64,000 nucleotides of DNA from Pseudomonas sp. UBA1879. Its GTDB lineage: Bacteria; Pseudomonadota; Gammaproteobacteria; Pseudomonadales; Pseudomonadaceae. Positions 35,101-44,670 of the stretch are shown one piece after another; position 1 is the stretch's first letter, and every line of letters starts with the position of its first letter. A program made the position numbers and the translations under genes. Below the pieces are notes generated by a model that saw only the letters and a program-made list of their open reading frames with translations, had not been told where the DNA came from and made no database searches. The DNA lies in the NCBI RefSeq assembly GCF_002338065.1, contig NZ_DDHJ01000016.1, positions 124,001-188,000 of the forward strand, in the 5' to 3' direction.

Positions 35101-38100
35101 ATCGGTGAGTAAGTTTCACCTTTGTCCGGTTTGATCCATAGTGTGTCGTAAAGTAAATTCCTCTTGCTTGCTGTTGCCTCGGCTAATGTGATAATGAGCG
35201 TTTTTGCTTTCTCGTCCATACTTGAGATTTTAAATTTAGGAGCGTACGCATCAACAAACTCACGGTAAATATTATGGTCAAGAGAGCCTTCTTCCAGACC
35301 ATTCACAGTGTATTTATTCAGCCTTATCCTGCTTGCGTTGGGTAGGGGGCCGTTGTAACTGTGTTGTATGTTCCGTATGTCTTTATAAGCCCCAAAACTG
35401 GCATTGAAGAGTGTAGTGGTTTTTCCGGGGAGCGTCTTTTTCTCAATCAACAAAAGATCACGCATTTCAATGTAATAGTCCTTGTTTATCTCCTTGTTCT
35501 CTGTTTTAATTGCGTTGCAATCAAAAAGAATTACAGTCAGCCAAGGGTCCGCTTCTCGTTCACCCTCGATGTTGACAAATACAATGAGGCCTGGAATCCA
35601 TGAGTCTGATTTCATCCATTGGTTTTCATCATCTTTTATCAACTGTCGCTTGTCGTCCTTCGGCCGCTCGCCATTGACAAACCCATCCAGTGCCATCAAT
35701 TCATTAGCGGTGCTCCAGAATCCATCACTTTGCAAATAAGCGTAATGAACCGACACTTTTTTGTAGGTAGTCGGGTCTTTTATTTTTGGGTCGGTACTGG
35801 GTAAGCCGGTGGTGCCCCTTTCTACCCAAAATACATACAGTCGACCGTTGATCACCACTAGGCGAATGGCATCGCCTTTATGTTTCGTTTCTACCCCTTC
35901 GACGTCTTCAACGTAAAGGCTTTGCGCAATATTGCCTGTCGTTGTCAAGCCGATTTTCTGCCACTCACTCCACGCCAACGGACTCAACCGCTGCTTATCG
36001 TCCCGTAATCCCATGTCTACAGAGCGCCAGTAATATTCCGCCGGAGAGGCGTTGGTCTTGCCTACCAGGTAATAGGTGTCGCTTTTCGGGTCGCGCCCAT
36101 CCAGATACCCGCTGATGACCTGCAAGTTACTCAGTCTTTCGAACTTTGTGAGGTAGTTACAGATCGCCGTCTGCAGCAGTTCAGTGTCCAGTTTGCCCTG
36201 ATTGACCTCTACCTCAAGCTCTTGAAACGCTTTGCTCTTTTTCGGGCGATTTGCGTAGTAGATGAGGTTTTCCGGATGGTTGAACTGCGCTTTCCAGACC
36301 CTCCAGCTGCCGTACTGGCTCAGGTACTGTTCCCACGCGCTGTTGGCGTGTTCCGGCATTTTCGCGGCGTCGTAGCCGGGCTCAAGATGTGAGAACAGGC
36401 GGAAAAGATAGTGCTGAAGACTGGAAATGGCCTGGGTGATGGTCGTTGTTTGCATCGCTTCCCGCGTCGGGCTGATGTCGGTCAGGAAGTAGCTGGAGAG
36501 ATCGTCGACCGTTTTCAGTTCGGTCTGGCGGTTTTTATCCGCCTGTGCCCAGTAGCCGAGCATGTAATCGACCAATGCATCACGCCATTTTTCTTGTACA
36601 GAGGGTTCGAGGGTTTCCAATGCCTGCTCCGTGCATGCGCCTAACAAAAGATGACGAACATTGGAGAAATCCTGGTAGGCCGATGTTTCGTCCAGAAGTG
36701 CAAGGTCAAGCAGTGATTGGCAAGAAAGCCCTGTTCTCTGGCAGAGAAGTTTTTCGCGCAGTATGAAGTCTATGTCACTGATGCACTTAGGAGTCGCAGG
36801 TATCTCGGAAGTGATGATAGGGCTTTCTGCCCTTGTTTTGAGTTCTTCATCAGAATAGGGTTCTAACTTTATCAGCACCGGGTTTTCAACTTTTATTCCT
36901 TGATCGATCCTCTTCCGTGCGGTCCTTTCCCAAGTGTCAGGTTTGTTGAATTGTTTATATTCTTCTTGTGAGAGTTTTAAAACTCCCGAATTGTTGGCGA
37001 TGATTTTCTTGAGCTTTGAATATATCGAGTGCACGTCTTTATCGTAGAATGTTGTCCCTTTTCGTAGGAAGTGGTAGTGTGCAAGCGCCATGCTAAGACC
37101 TTTTTTCGGCTTGTCGTAGAGTTTTCGCTCTTCACTGCTTAACGAACTTATAAACTCATCCACAGACCCCTTGATAATTCCAGGCTGCCCCGGCTCCGTC
37201 GTCACAACATAAGGCACCGCCAACAGCGTTTCGCTCTCGCTCCACCCTATCAACTTGCTCAAGCGACTGGCCGCAGACTTGACTGCATCCGGTTCCTCGC
37301 TCGGTTTCGCCTCAGTCAGATACGCAAGCGCATCGGCTTCCTCTAACTTTTGCTCCCGGCAGATGGCGATCCAGTCGCGATAGCGTGTCAGTTGATAAAG
37401 CAGATCAAGCGTCAGCTCCGGCGGATCGAGCGGATCTGTACTTTTCTCTTCGGACGCTTCGCTCACCTCCGTTAGATCATCTTCAAAATCGAACCACTGC
37501 GGATTTTCAATCAGCGCCCCCAGCCCCGCAGGGCTAAAACCTGTCAGCCGAATCGCGAGGGCATAGCGCGTCATGTCCTGCCAGAAGTCAAAAGCCTGCT
37601 GATCGACAGCGCCAAGCACCTGATAATCCGCCAGTAAATCAGCGGGACCTTTGCCGATCCACCTCAGCAACGGTAGGGCATATGCAGCGGCCGTCGCTGA
37701 GTTTCCTAGCAGTTTGCCGAATGCCTTGCCGAAGATCCCCTTGGCCAAATCTTCCTGCGCGATTCGGGCGTTAGTGATTGCCGATGCAAGGCTTTGCGCG
37801 ATTCTGTCTGGGGCCGGGTTTTCTTTCGCATCTTTTTTTGCCGAATCAGTATCTTTGGAAGTGTCGTTGAGCAGTGTCTCCAGGGCTGCTCTCAGAGCCC
37901 CCTCCGCAGGCAGGTTGGAGCTGATCAGCCCTTGCTCTGAAACGTAATCTTTGAGCGAGCCCAGCCAGGTGCCGGTTTTAGGGGCGTCGCCAGCCTGTAG
38001 CCCTTCCTTGATCAGGTCTTCAGTCAGGCACGAGGCCGCTACCTCGAACGGTATATCCTCAAGCAGGTTTTTGCGTGCTTTCTCGATGGCGTTAAGGTTG

Positions 38101-39773
38101 GCGTTCGTTTGCTCAGGCACGGTCAGCAATGCGAGGACGGCAGAGGCGGAAAGCCCGTTGCGCTTCAGCCATTGCCGGATGTTGGTGAAGGCGATCAACA
38201 CATCAAGGGTATCGGCCTTTTCCGGGTCGTCGCTGATCTGCCCCTTGCCCGCGACGATGCTTTGCACCTGAGGATTGTCGAGCATTAGTAGGGCAATCAG
38301 ATCGGCCCCTTCATTCAGGCTCAACCCCAGCAAACGAGGCAGGCGACTCAGGCGGTAGAGGGCAGAAATCAGCGGCAGTGACAGACTGGGCTTTTTCAGT
38401 TTCAACGCTTGAGTGGCTTGAGCCAGATAGCGCCGGGTGAGGCGCTCGTCGGTGCCCATGGCGCTACTCAGATGACCGATGATCGTGTTCGATGGGCTTC
38501 TTCCTTGGTCATCAGCGGTACCCGCCAGTTCGAATTCGCGGTCGTCGATGATCAGCCCGTCTTCGGTTTTCGCCAGCGCGCGGGCACCGGGGCCATCGAG
38601 CACACGATCTAGCAGGGAAACCTCGCGCGAAACGGCGTAGGGCGAGACCTCGTGGATCAGAGCTGCGAACTGGTCTGCGGTCACCCCATGCACTTCATTG
38701 AGATAACGGAACACGCCGATGGCACGCAGGGTGTTTGCCGTAAGGTGAAAATCCTTGGTCTGCCCTTCGGCTCGCAGTGCGGACATCACCAGCAGGTCGG
38801 TTTCAGCGAATGACAATTGCAGGGCATGACGCAGATGGATGATCTGATTCATGCGACCAAAGTGCGCAGCCGTGGCGCCCTTGATGCCGAGCGTGATTCC
38901 AGCCTCAGCGAGGGTGTCTTCCAGTGACACGGCTGCTTTGCCGTTGTTGATAAACGAGGCGCCATAGACACTGCCGTCCACCGCCGATTTGTCCGAGGGT
39001 GAGTAGGCGGCCGAGCGCCGGACGCTGGTGAAGCCCTTGGCGGCGTTGTCGTCCACCCCTTCGATGGCGAGCATGTCCTGCACCTCTTCGGATGTCAGGC
39101 CGGTTTTCAGGCAGAAAAATTCGACGTTGCTCAGTTGTTTGACGAGGGTACTGTTCGTCCCTGTGACGCCGAAGCGTTTGGCGAGAAAATCACCTTCATC
39201 CGCTGCGCTGTCATCGAGCAGCAGTTTTTGCAGCGCCGGGCTGAAGCCGGTGGAGGCGCGCATGACTTGCCGAAGCGCTTCGGTACGCAGGTTGCCGTAG
39301 CAGAAGTTGGGGTAGCTGTATTGCGCCTGTTGCAGCAGGTCGAACAGCGGGATTTTCTTGTGTTTCAGCACCGCCTGAATCTGTTCGAGCGGGTAGTGAA
39401 ACGGCAGTCCAGCGCGTTGCGTTGATTCGCTGAGGACTTCGGTGAGGCTCTTGTCTTCACCGATGTAGCCCTTGGCCTGGCGGGTCAGGGCGTTGATCGC
39501 CAGTGTCAGAGGCGCGACCTTGGTATCCAGGCCAGCTTCGTCCAGCAACAGCTCGCCTATGTCAGGGCGGCGTTTGGCGAGGGTGAAGCGCTTGTCCGAT
39601 GTGCTGGTGGCCTCCAGTTCCTGCACCTGTTGATACAGCGCATGCAAGTACGCGATGGGACCACTGTTGGATTCCAGTGCGTCAGGGGCGCAGCGGTCGG
39701 CGAGTTGTTCGGGAAAGAGCTTGGCGTAAGTGGCGGCTTCAGGTGTGACGTCGGGAGCTTTTGTATTGGCCAT
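32148..39773 (-). CDS. Tc toxin subunit A-like protein (TcA/TcdA type)
   Basis: At 2541 residues this matches full-length TcA proteins, the pore-forming, receptor-binding part of insecticidal Tc complexes. Family features are the N-terminal SNSGPIAYLHALYQQV (about 35-50), a long helical shell, a beta-rich receptor-binding/neuraminidase-like centre (about 1300-1650), EKWYLRYLFDPYRALKQDDG, RLFNLRHGLTIDGKALP, and YLPFEGTGAISEWELKIPD (about 2380-2400) in the C-terminal TcB-binding region. The last 100 residues are an Ala/Lys/Asp/Glu repeat not usual for TcA. No TcB or TcC gene lies in the window, so partners are elsewhere or absent. ATG 39773 has AAGGA upstream; ATG 39815 and TTG 39824 are alternatives. 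Base composition drops within the gene. Confidence 0.9.
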   Translation of the reverse strand: MANTKAPDVTPEAATYAKLFPEQLADRCAPDALESNSGPIAYLHALYQQVQELEATSTSDKRFTLAKRRPDIGELLLDEAGLDTKVAPLTLAINALTRQAKGYIGEDKSLTEVLSESTQRAGLPFHYPLEQIQAVLKHKKIPLFDLLQQAQYSYPNFCYGNLRTEALRQVMRASTGFSPALQKLLLDDSAADEGDFLAKRFGVTGTNSTLVKQLSNVEFFCLKTGLTSEEVQDMLAIEGVDDNAAKGFTSVRRSAAYSPSDKSAVDGSVYGASFINNGKAAVSLEDTLAEAGITLGIKGATAAHFGRMNQIIHLRHALQLSFAETDLLVMSALRAEGQTKDFHLTANTLRAIGVFRYLNEVHGVTADQFAALIHEVSPYAVSREVSLLDRVLDGPGARALAKTEDGLIIDDREFELAGTADDQGRSPSNTIIGHLSSAMGTDERLTRRYLAQATQALKLKKPSLSLPLISALYRLSRLPRLLGLSLNEGADLIALLMLDNPQVQSIVAGKGQISDDPEKADTLDVLIAFTNIRQWLKRNGLSASAVLALLTVPEQTNANLNAIEKARKNLLEDIPFEVAASCLTEDLIKEGLQAGDAPKTGTWLGSLKDYVSEQGLISSNLPAEGALRAALETLLNDTSKDTDSAKKDAKENPAPDRIAQSLASAITNARIAQEDLAKGIFGKAFGKLLGNSATAAAYALPLLRWIGKGPADLLADYQVLGAVDQQAFDFWQDMTRYALAIRLTGFSPAGLGALIENPQWFDFEDDLTEVSEASEEKSTDPLDPPELTLDLLYQLTRYRDWIAICREQKLEEADALAYLTEAKPSEEPDAVKSAASRLSKLIGWSESETLLAVPYVVTTEPGQPGIIKGSVDEFISSLSSEERKLYDKPKKGLSMALAHYHFLRKGTTFYDKDVHSIYSKLKKIIANNSGVLKLSQEEYKQFNKPDTWERTARKRIDQGIKVENPVLIKLEPYSDEELKTRAESPIITSEIPATPKCISDIDFILREKLLCQRTGLSCQSLLDLALLDETSAYQDFSNVRHLLLGACTEQALETLEPSVQEKWRDALVDYMLGYWAQADKNRQTELKTVDDLSSYFLTDISPTREAMQTTTITQAISSLQHYLFRLFSHLEPGYDAAKMPEHANSAWEQYLSQYGSWRVWKAQFNHPENLIYYANRPKKSKAFQELEVEVNQGKLDTELLQTAICNYLTKFERLSNLQVISGYLDGRDPKSDTYYLVGKTNASPAEYYWRSVDMGLRDDKQRLSPLAWSEWQKIGLTTTGNIAQSLYVEDVEGVETKHKGDAIRLVVINGRLYVFWVERGTTGLPSTDPKIKDPTTYKKVSVHYAYLQSDGFWSTANELMALDGFVNGERPKDDKRQLIKDDENQWMKSDSWIPGLIVFVNIEGEREADPWLTVILFDCNAIKTENKEINKDYYIEMRDLLLIEKKTLPGKTTTLFNASFGAYKDIRNIQHSYNGPLPNASRIRLNKYTVNGLEEGSLDHNIYREFVDAYAPKFKISSMDEKAKTLIITLAEATASKRNLLYDTLWIKPDKGETYSPIKPIKNAESEYLYNYTELGNYTIRLDVAWRGENLIFDYTFNIFPGNADEKWSVQINHKGQSQYLKLPTHSDSSPTLPTYYVRLNTLFGKQLVARASQGVEQALDWGAQQIEEPTIDDAYPNPPVDFHGANGLYFRELFLHLPALIAKRLTEQQQFEDAEKWYLRYLFDPYRALKQDDGRPPYWNTRPLAEVGSGKSELNKPVNPTARAFILSRFYRNAVFLDLVENWQLQGDHYYRQLTLSTLNHAWLCYQQALKLIGSLPERAAVSRWTPAALSEVNENSFRLPINQRVIEARQILERRLFNLRHGLTIDGKALPDMGWGDEGGDPFGSAKGGLNILANTYNSDRAVIPAYRFRELLPAARAAAQRLLDFGRHYMKLMEDEFNTSLSVLLKSQDLKISDFAVSLQKEAIASIQARKRHLEISRQAAEFRKEHWARLLDIGRSPREEAATALTWTAGILQYAAIPTEILAGGADGLIPTILGMAVGGTRPAELKRMASKAMTMSSTGMKFAAAQLLAESGYERRATGWTFDMRQAEWDIKLIDQEVAETNIEMNAAVISLKEAQQEQANLKEAYVAMTTGFTIIPIYNWLVARQELIYGKAYDAVLSMCLGLEAAWRYEIGDYKREAFIRTRAWSDSYKGMLAGESLLVDLMEMENAFLLANERRLTIRKTFSLNKWLTEHSPTTITRTQEPLKGKTVTPWLNAVLGLSEGQPLLFDFKAKDFDKNYPGHYLRQLRYVTVSFISEKEGFSTDGLCAILTQTGSTTLVEPNQEGVEYFYGEAKTVPSSIKRNLRAKQAIALSSAMNEDGLGYNPGESVHELMFHDGRYLPFEGTGAISEWELKIPDAEFASTLIDAASNVPNISDIQINLVYTARSDEALAEKVMANAAAKAQAEAEAKAKAKADAEAAAKAQAEADAKAKADAEAAAKAKAVADAAAKAKADADAAAKAKAAADAAAKAKAAADAKAAADAKAKAAAAAAAKKK
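32151..32453 (-). repeat. Ala/Lys-coding tandem repeat at the 3-prime end of the toxin gene
   Basis: The last 300 bases of the toxin gene consist of short repeats coding for AAAKAKADA-like units. On the plus strand a block beginning CTTTTGCAGCGGCCTCTGCA recurs about 60 bases apart (near 32312 and 32372) almost unchanged, showing recent duplication of DNA units. The encoded segment is about 100 residues of Ala, Lys, Asp and Glu, predicted to be one long helix or coil like the TolA stalk. Confidence 0.88.
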
Positions 39774-40001
39774 GGCGATGTTGTCCTTTGCATTGGGCGA
39801 GGAGGCGTCATCCATGAACTGCAAGGCATAACGCTCGGTGGGTAAGCGGTGTGCTCGGTCTCGCAGAAAAGGCTAGCAGTGGGGGATAAAGCTTGAGGTG
39901 TGTTGGCTAGTTGAGTTCGCGATAGGGGCGATTGCCAATCGCTATATCCGGTCCGGTTGTGATCCTGACCGCTACAGGGCGATCAAAGACGACAGGGCAC
40001 G

Positions 40002-40039
40002 AAAAAGCCCCTGACGACTCACATCGCCAGGGGCTTTTT
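40002..40039. terminator. Rho-independent terminator after metK
   Basis: A 12-base stem AAAAAGCCCCTG/CAGGGGCTTTTT with a 14-base loop is bounded by A and T runs on both strands. It lies 27 bases past the metK stop. The rest of the gap up to the toxin start (39825-40001) shows nothing I recognise. Confidence 0.9.
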
Positions 40040-40066
40040 CTTAACGCGCTGAACAGCTAACGCGTA

Positions 40067-41257
<1,191 letters not shown>

Positions 41258-41277
41258 CTCGACGATTTTCCTGAGAG

Positions 41278-42273
41278 TTACCGATGGTGAGTGTTGCCAG
41301 TCGGTCGCTGAAAGTGGCGAACCTGAATCTGGAAACCATTACGTAAACCTACATACAGACTTTCTCCAGGGACCAGCCCCGCAGCGATGGCCCACCGGGC
41401 CAGGTCTTCCTGTTCGAACCCCAACCACAGATCGCCACAGGCCTCCCTGGCCCAGCTCTGGTCGTGGCTGCACAACTCTGTGATCAGCAGGCTTGCGCCC
41501 GGTTTCAACAGGTTGGCCAGTTGTTTCAATGCGTCAGCCGGCGCCGCGAAATGATGAAGCACCATATTCAAGACGACACAGTCAGCGAAAACATTAGCGT
41601 CTGACAGCGCATCGGCCAGTTTCAGCTCGACGTTATGCAACGCTTTCTGCTCACAGAGATTGCGCGCTAGCTCGAGCATGGCCGGGCTGTTGTCCAGTCC
41701 CGTGACATGCCGAAAGCGCCGCGCCAGATCAGGCAGAAAACCGCCATCGCCCGGGCCGACCTCCACTGCCGTGGCGTCGGGCGCGAAGCTGAGTTTGTCC
41801 AGCAGCGACAACAGGCTCTCGCGGTACTGGGGCAGTCCTGCGATCAGGTCCTGCTGGGCACGAAATTTTTCCGCAGTGCGTGCGAAAAAGTCCTGACTGG
41901 CGGTCGCGCGCTGACGATGGACCAGGCCGATGCGGGCCTGAACGTCGTCGGGCAGCGCAAGACCATCGACCTCTTCGAGCAGCGCCGCATGTAACTTGCC
42001 GCCGACCTGCTCGGTGTGGGGCAGGGCGCGACGATAGAAGATCGCGTTGCCTTCGCGACGGGTCGCGACCAAATCTGCCTGCGCGAGCACCTTCAAGTGA
42101 TGGCTCATGCCCGACTGGCCAATGGCAAAAATCTGCGCCAGCTCCAGCACGCCGAAGGAATCATTGGACAAGGCGCGCAGCACGTTCAGTCGCAGCGAGT
42201 CGCCACCGGCCTTGCACAGGGCAGCCAGTTCGTCGCTTTGATTGTGGTCGAGGGCGGGCGCGCGAAGATTCAT
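41278..42273 (-). CDS. ArsR-family regulator fused to a SAM-dependent methyltransferase (SahR-like)
   Basis: The protein has 331 residues. An ArsR winged helix lies at about 15-95 (LCKAGGDSLRLNVLRALSND, IGQSGMSHHLKVLAQADLVA) and a class I methyltransferase domain at about 165-290 with motif I AVEVGPGDGGFLPDL and motif II/III KLADALSDANVFADCVVLNM. The canonical metal-binding cysteines of arsenic-type ArsR proteins are not seen, so SAM or SAH bound in the methyltransferase fold is the probable signal. Its position as first gene before metK and near sahH fits a SahR-type methionine-cycle regulator. Whether the domain still methylates anything is unknown. Confidence 0.85.
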   Translation of the reverse strand: MNLRAPALDHNQSDELAALCKAGGDSLRLNVLRALSNDSFGVLELAQIFAIGQSGMSHHLKVLAQADLVATRREGNAIFYRRALPHTEQVGGKLHAALLEEVDGLALPDDVQARIGLVHRQRATASQDFFARTAEKFRAQQDLIAGLPQYRESLLSLLDKLSFAPDATAVEVGPGDGGFLPDLARRFRHVTGLDNSPAMLELARNLCEQKALHNVELKLADALSDANVFADCVVLNMVLHHFAAPADALKQLANLLKPGASLLITELCSHDQSWAREACGDLWLGFEQEDLARWAIAAGLVPGESLYVGLRNGFQIQVRHFQRPTGNTHHR

Positions 42274-42312
42274 AGGGTTGGCAGTCTAGTTATCGACCGG
42301 GTTCGCTGCAAC

Positions 42313-42340
42313 ACCAATATCAAAAAGTTTTGATATTGGT
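42313..42340. promoter_or_regulatory. Perfect 13-bp inverted repeat, candidate operator of the ArsR-methyltransferase regulator
   Basis: ACCAATATCAAAA and TTTTGATATTGGT are exact inverted copies separated by two bases, 40 bases upstream of the regulator start and about 190 upstream of tkt. Size and symmetry fit an ArsR dimer-of-dimers site. It is positioned to autoregulate the regulator-metK operon. Confidence 0.7.
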
Positions 42341-42529
42341 TGTATGCGTGCTGGAAGGCGCGGCGAATACGCGGTTTCGAGGGGGGAGACGCCCATCATC
42401 TGACAAAAATCGTCCACCGCTCAGGAAAAACGTGTCTGAGGCCGCATCTGTCATTGCCCCGAAGCAGTGCCTGAGGGAAAATGGCCGCCTTTTTCAGATC
42501 CCACTTCTTTCTGCCCCAGGAGATCAGCG

Positions 42530-44527
42530 ATGCCAAGCCGTCGTGAGCGTGCCAATGCCATTCGTGCACTCAGCATGGATGCCGTGCAAAAGGCCAACAG
42601 CGGCCACCCAGGTGCCCCGATGGGCATGGCGGATATCGCTGAAGTCCTCTGGCGCGATTATCTAAAGCACAACCCGAGCAACCCGTCGTTCGCCGACCGT
42701 GACCGGTTCATCCTGTCCAACGGCCACGGCTCGATGCTGATCTACTCGCTGCTGCACCTGACCGGTTACGACCTGTCGATTGAAGACCTGAAGAACTTCC
42801 GTCAGCTGCACAGCCGCACCCCGGGTCACCCTGAATTCGGTTACACCCCAGGCGTTGAAACCACCACCGGCCCCCTGGGTCAGGGTTTCGCCAACGCCGT
42901 CGGTTTCGCTGTCGCGGAAAAGACCCTGGCGGCCCAGTTCAATCGTCCTGGCCACAACATCGTTGATCACCACACCTACGTGTTCATGGGTGATGGCTGC
43001 ATGATGGAAGGCATTTCCCACGAAGTCGCTTCGCTGGCAGGCACCCTGCAGTTGAACAAGCTGATCGCCTTTTACGATGACAACGGCATCTCCATCGACG
43101 GCGAAGTCGAAGGCTGGTTCACCGATGACACGCCGAAGCGCTTCGAATCCTACGGCTGGCTGGTGATCCGCAACGTCGACGGTCATGACGCCGACGAGAT
43201 CAAAACCGCCATCGACACCGCCCGCAAGAGCGACAAGCCGACCCTCATCTGCTGCAAAACCACCATCGGCTTCGGTTCGCCGAACAAGCAGGGCAAGGAA
43301 GAGTGCCACGGCGCGCCGCTGGGCAACGACGAAATTGCCCTGACCCGCGCCGCGCTGAAATGGACCCACGGTCCGTTCGAAATCCCGGCTGACATCTACA
43401 AAGAGTGGAACGCCAAGGAAAAAGGTCTGGCGACCGAAGCCGAGTGGGACCAGCGTTTCGCGGCCTATTCCGCTGCCTTCCCGACCGAAGCCAACGAGCT
43501 GATCCGTCGCATGAGCGGCGAATTGCCGGCTGACTTCGCTGAGCAATCTGCGGCCTATGTAGCCGAAGTCAATGCCAAGGGCGAAACCATCGCCAGCCGT
43601 AAAGCCAGCCAGAACGCCCTGAGCGCACTGGGTCCGCTGCTGCCTGAGTTCCTCGGCGGTTCGGCTGACCTGGCCGGTTCCAACCTGACCATCTGGAAAG
43701 GCTGCAAGTCGATCACCGGCGAAGACGCCAGTGGCAATTACCTGCACTACGGTGTGCGTGAGTTCGGCATGGGCGCGATCATGAACGGTATCGCCCTGCA
43801 CGGCGGTTTCGTGCCATACGGCGCGACCTTCCTGATCTTCATGGAGTACGCCCGCAACGCCGTGCGCATGGCCTCGCTGATGAAGCAGCGCACCATCTAC
43901 GTGTTCACCCACGACTCCATCGGTCTGGGCGAAGACGGCCCGACGCACCAGCCAATCGAGCAACTGACCAGCCTGCGCACCACGCCGAACCTGGACACCT
44001 GGCGTCCAGCCGACGCCGTGGAATCGGCTGTGGCCTGGAAACACGCCATCGAGCGTAGCGACGGTCCTTCGGCGCTGATCTTCTCCCGTCAGAACCTGCC
44101 TCACCAGGCACGTGATGCGCTGCAACTGGAGAACATCAACCGTGGCGGTTATGTGCTGCGTGACTGCAACGGCGAACCGGACCTGATCCTGATTGCCACG
44201 GGTTCCGAAGTCGGCCTGGCCGTTCAGGCATTCGACAAGCTGACTGCTGAAGGCAAGAACGTGCGCGTTGTCTCGATGCCGTGCACCAGCGTCTTCGAAG
44301 CGCAGGACCCGCTGTACAAACAGTCGGTTCTTCCCCTGGAAGTCAGCGCTCGCATCGCCATCGAAGCGGCGCACGCTGACTACTGGTACAAGTACGTCGG
44401 TCTGGAAGGCCGCGTAATCGGCATGACGACTTTTGGTGAGTCAGCGCCTGCCAACCTGCTGTTCGAAGAGTTCGGCTTCACGCTGGAGAACGTCATCAGC
44501 ACGGCTGAAGAGCTGCTGGAAGACTAA
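42530..44527 (+). CDS. tkt: Transketolase
   Basis: This 665-residue thiamine-diphosphate enzyme of the pentose phosphate pathway moves two-carbon units between sugar phosphates. Visible motifs are ANSGHPGAPMGMADIAEVLW, TTGPLGQGFANAVGFAVAEK, the ThDP-binding MGDGCMMEGISHEVASLAG, and GLGEDGPTHQPIEQL near the second domain. The start is ATG 42530 with AGGAG seven bases upstream. It heads the rightward row tkt-epd-pgk-fba of central carbon genes and is divergent from the regulator-metK operon. Confidence 0.97.
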   Translation: MPSRRERANAIRALSMDAVQKANSGHPGAPMGMADIAEVLWRDYLKHNPSNPSFADRDRFILSNGHGSMLIYSLLHLTGYDLSIEDLKNFRQLHSRTPGHPEFGYTPGVETTTGPLGQGFANAVGFAVAEKTLAAQFNRPGHNIVDHHTYVFMGDGCMMEGISHEVASLAGTLQLNKLIAFYDDNGISIDGEVEGWFTDDTPKRFESYGWLVIRNVDGHDADEIKTAIDTARKSDKPTLICCKTTIGFGSPNKQGKEECHGAPLGNDEIALTRAALKWTHGPFEIPADIYKEWNAKEKGLATEAEWDQRFAAYSAAFPTEANELIRRMSGELPADFAEQSAAYVAEVNAKGETIASRKASQNALSALGPLLPEFLGGSADLAGSNLTIWKGCKSITGEDASGNYLHYGVREFGMGAIMNGIALHGGFVPYGATFLIFMEYARNAVRMASLMKQRTIYVFTHDSIGLGEDGPTHQPIEQLTSLRTTPNLDTWRPADAVESAVAWKHAIERSDGPSALIFSRQNLPHQARDALQLENINRGGYVLRDCNGEPDLILIATGSEVGLAVQAFDKLTAEGKNVRVVSMPCTSVFEAQDPLYKQSVLPLEVSARIAIEAAHADYWYKYVGLEGRVIGMTTFGESAPANLLFEEFGFTLENVISTAEELLED

Positions 44528-44544
44528 GAAGCCTGCGCAACCAC

Positions 44545-44634
44545 TGTAGGAGTGAGCTTGCTCGCGATAGCGGTTTGTCGGTGATGAATTCGTCGACAGA
44601 TGTACCGCAATCGCGAGCAAGCTCACTCCTACAG
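44545..44634. repeat. REP pair (TGTAGGAGTGAGCTTGCTCGC family)
   Basis: Inverted arms TGTAGGAGTGAGCTTGCTCG and CGAGCAAGCTCACTCCTACA flank about 30 bases between tkt and epd. The inner bases CGATAGCGG/CCGCAATCG are diverged. It belongs to the same family as 19543 and 26101. Confidence 0.9.
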
Positions 44635-44670
44635 GTTCTCTAAACATCACCAAATATTTGAGAACCCCCC

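Noticed and set aside
42341..42529. A riboswitch in the tkt leader
   Set aside because: Only a short CTCAG/CTGAG hairpin is visible and no known class fits.
42662..44374. A 570-codon open frame antisense to tkt
   Set aside because: It shows the same antisense shadow pattern; tkt has all catalytic motifs.
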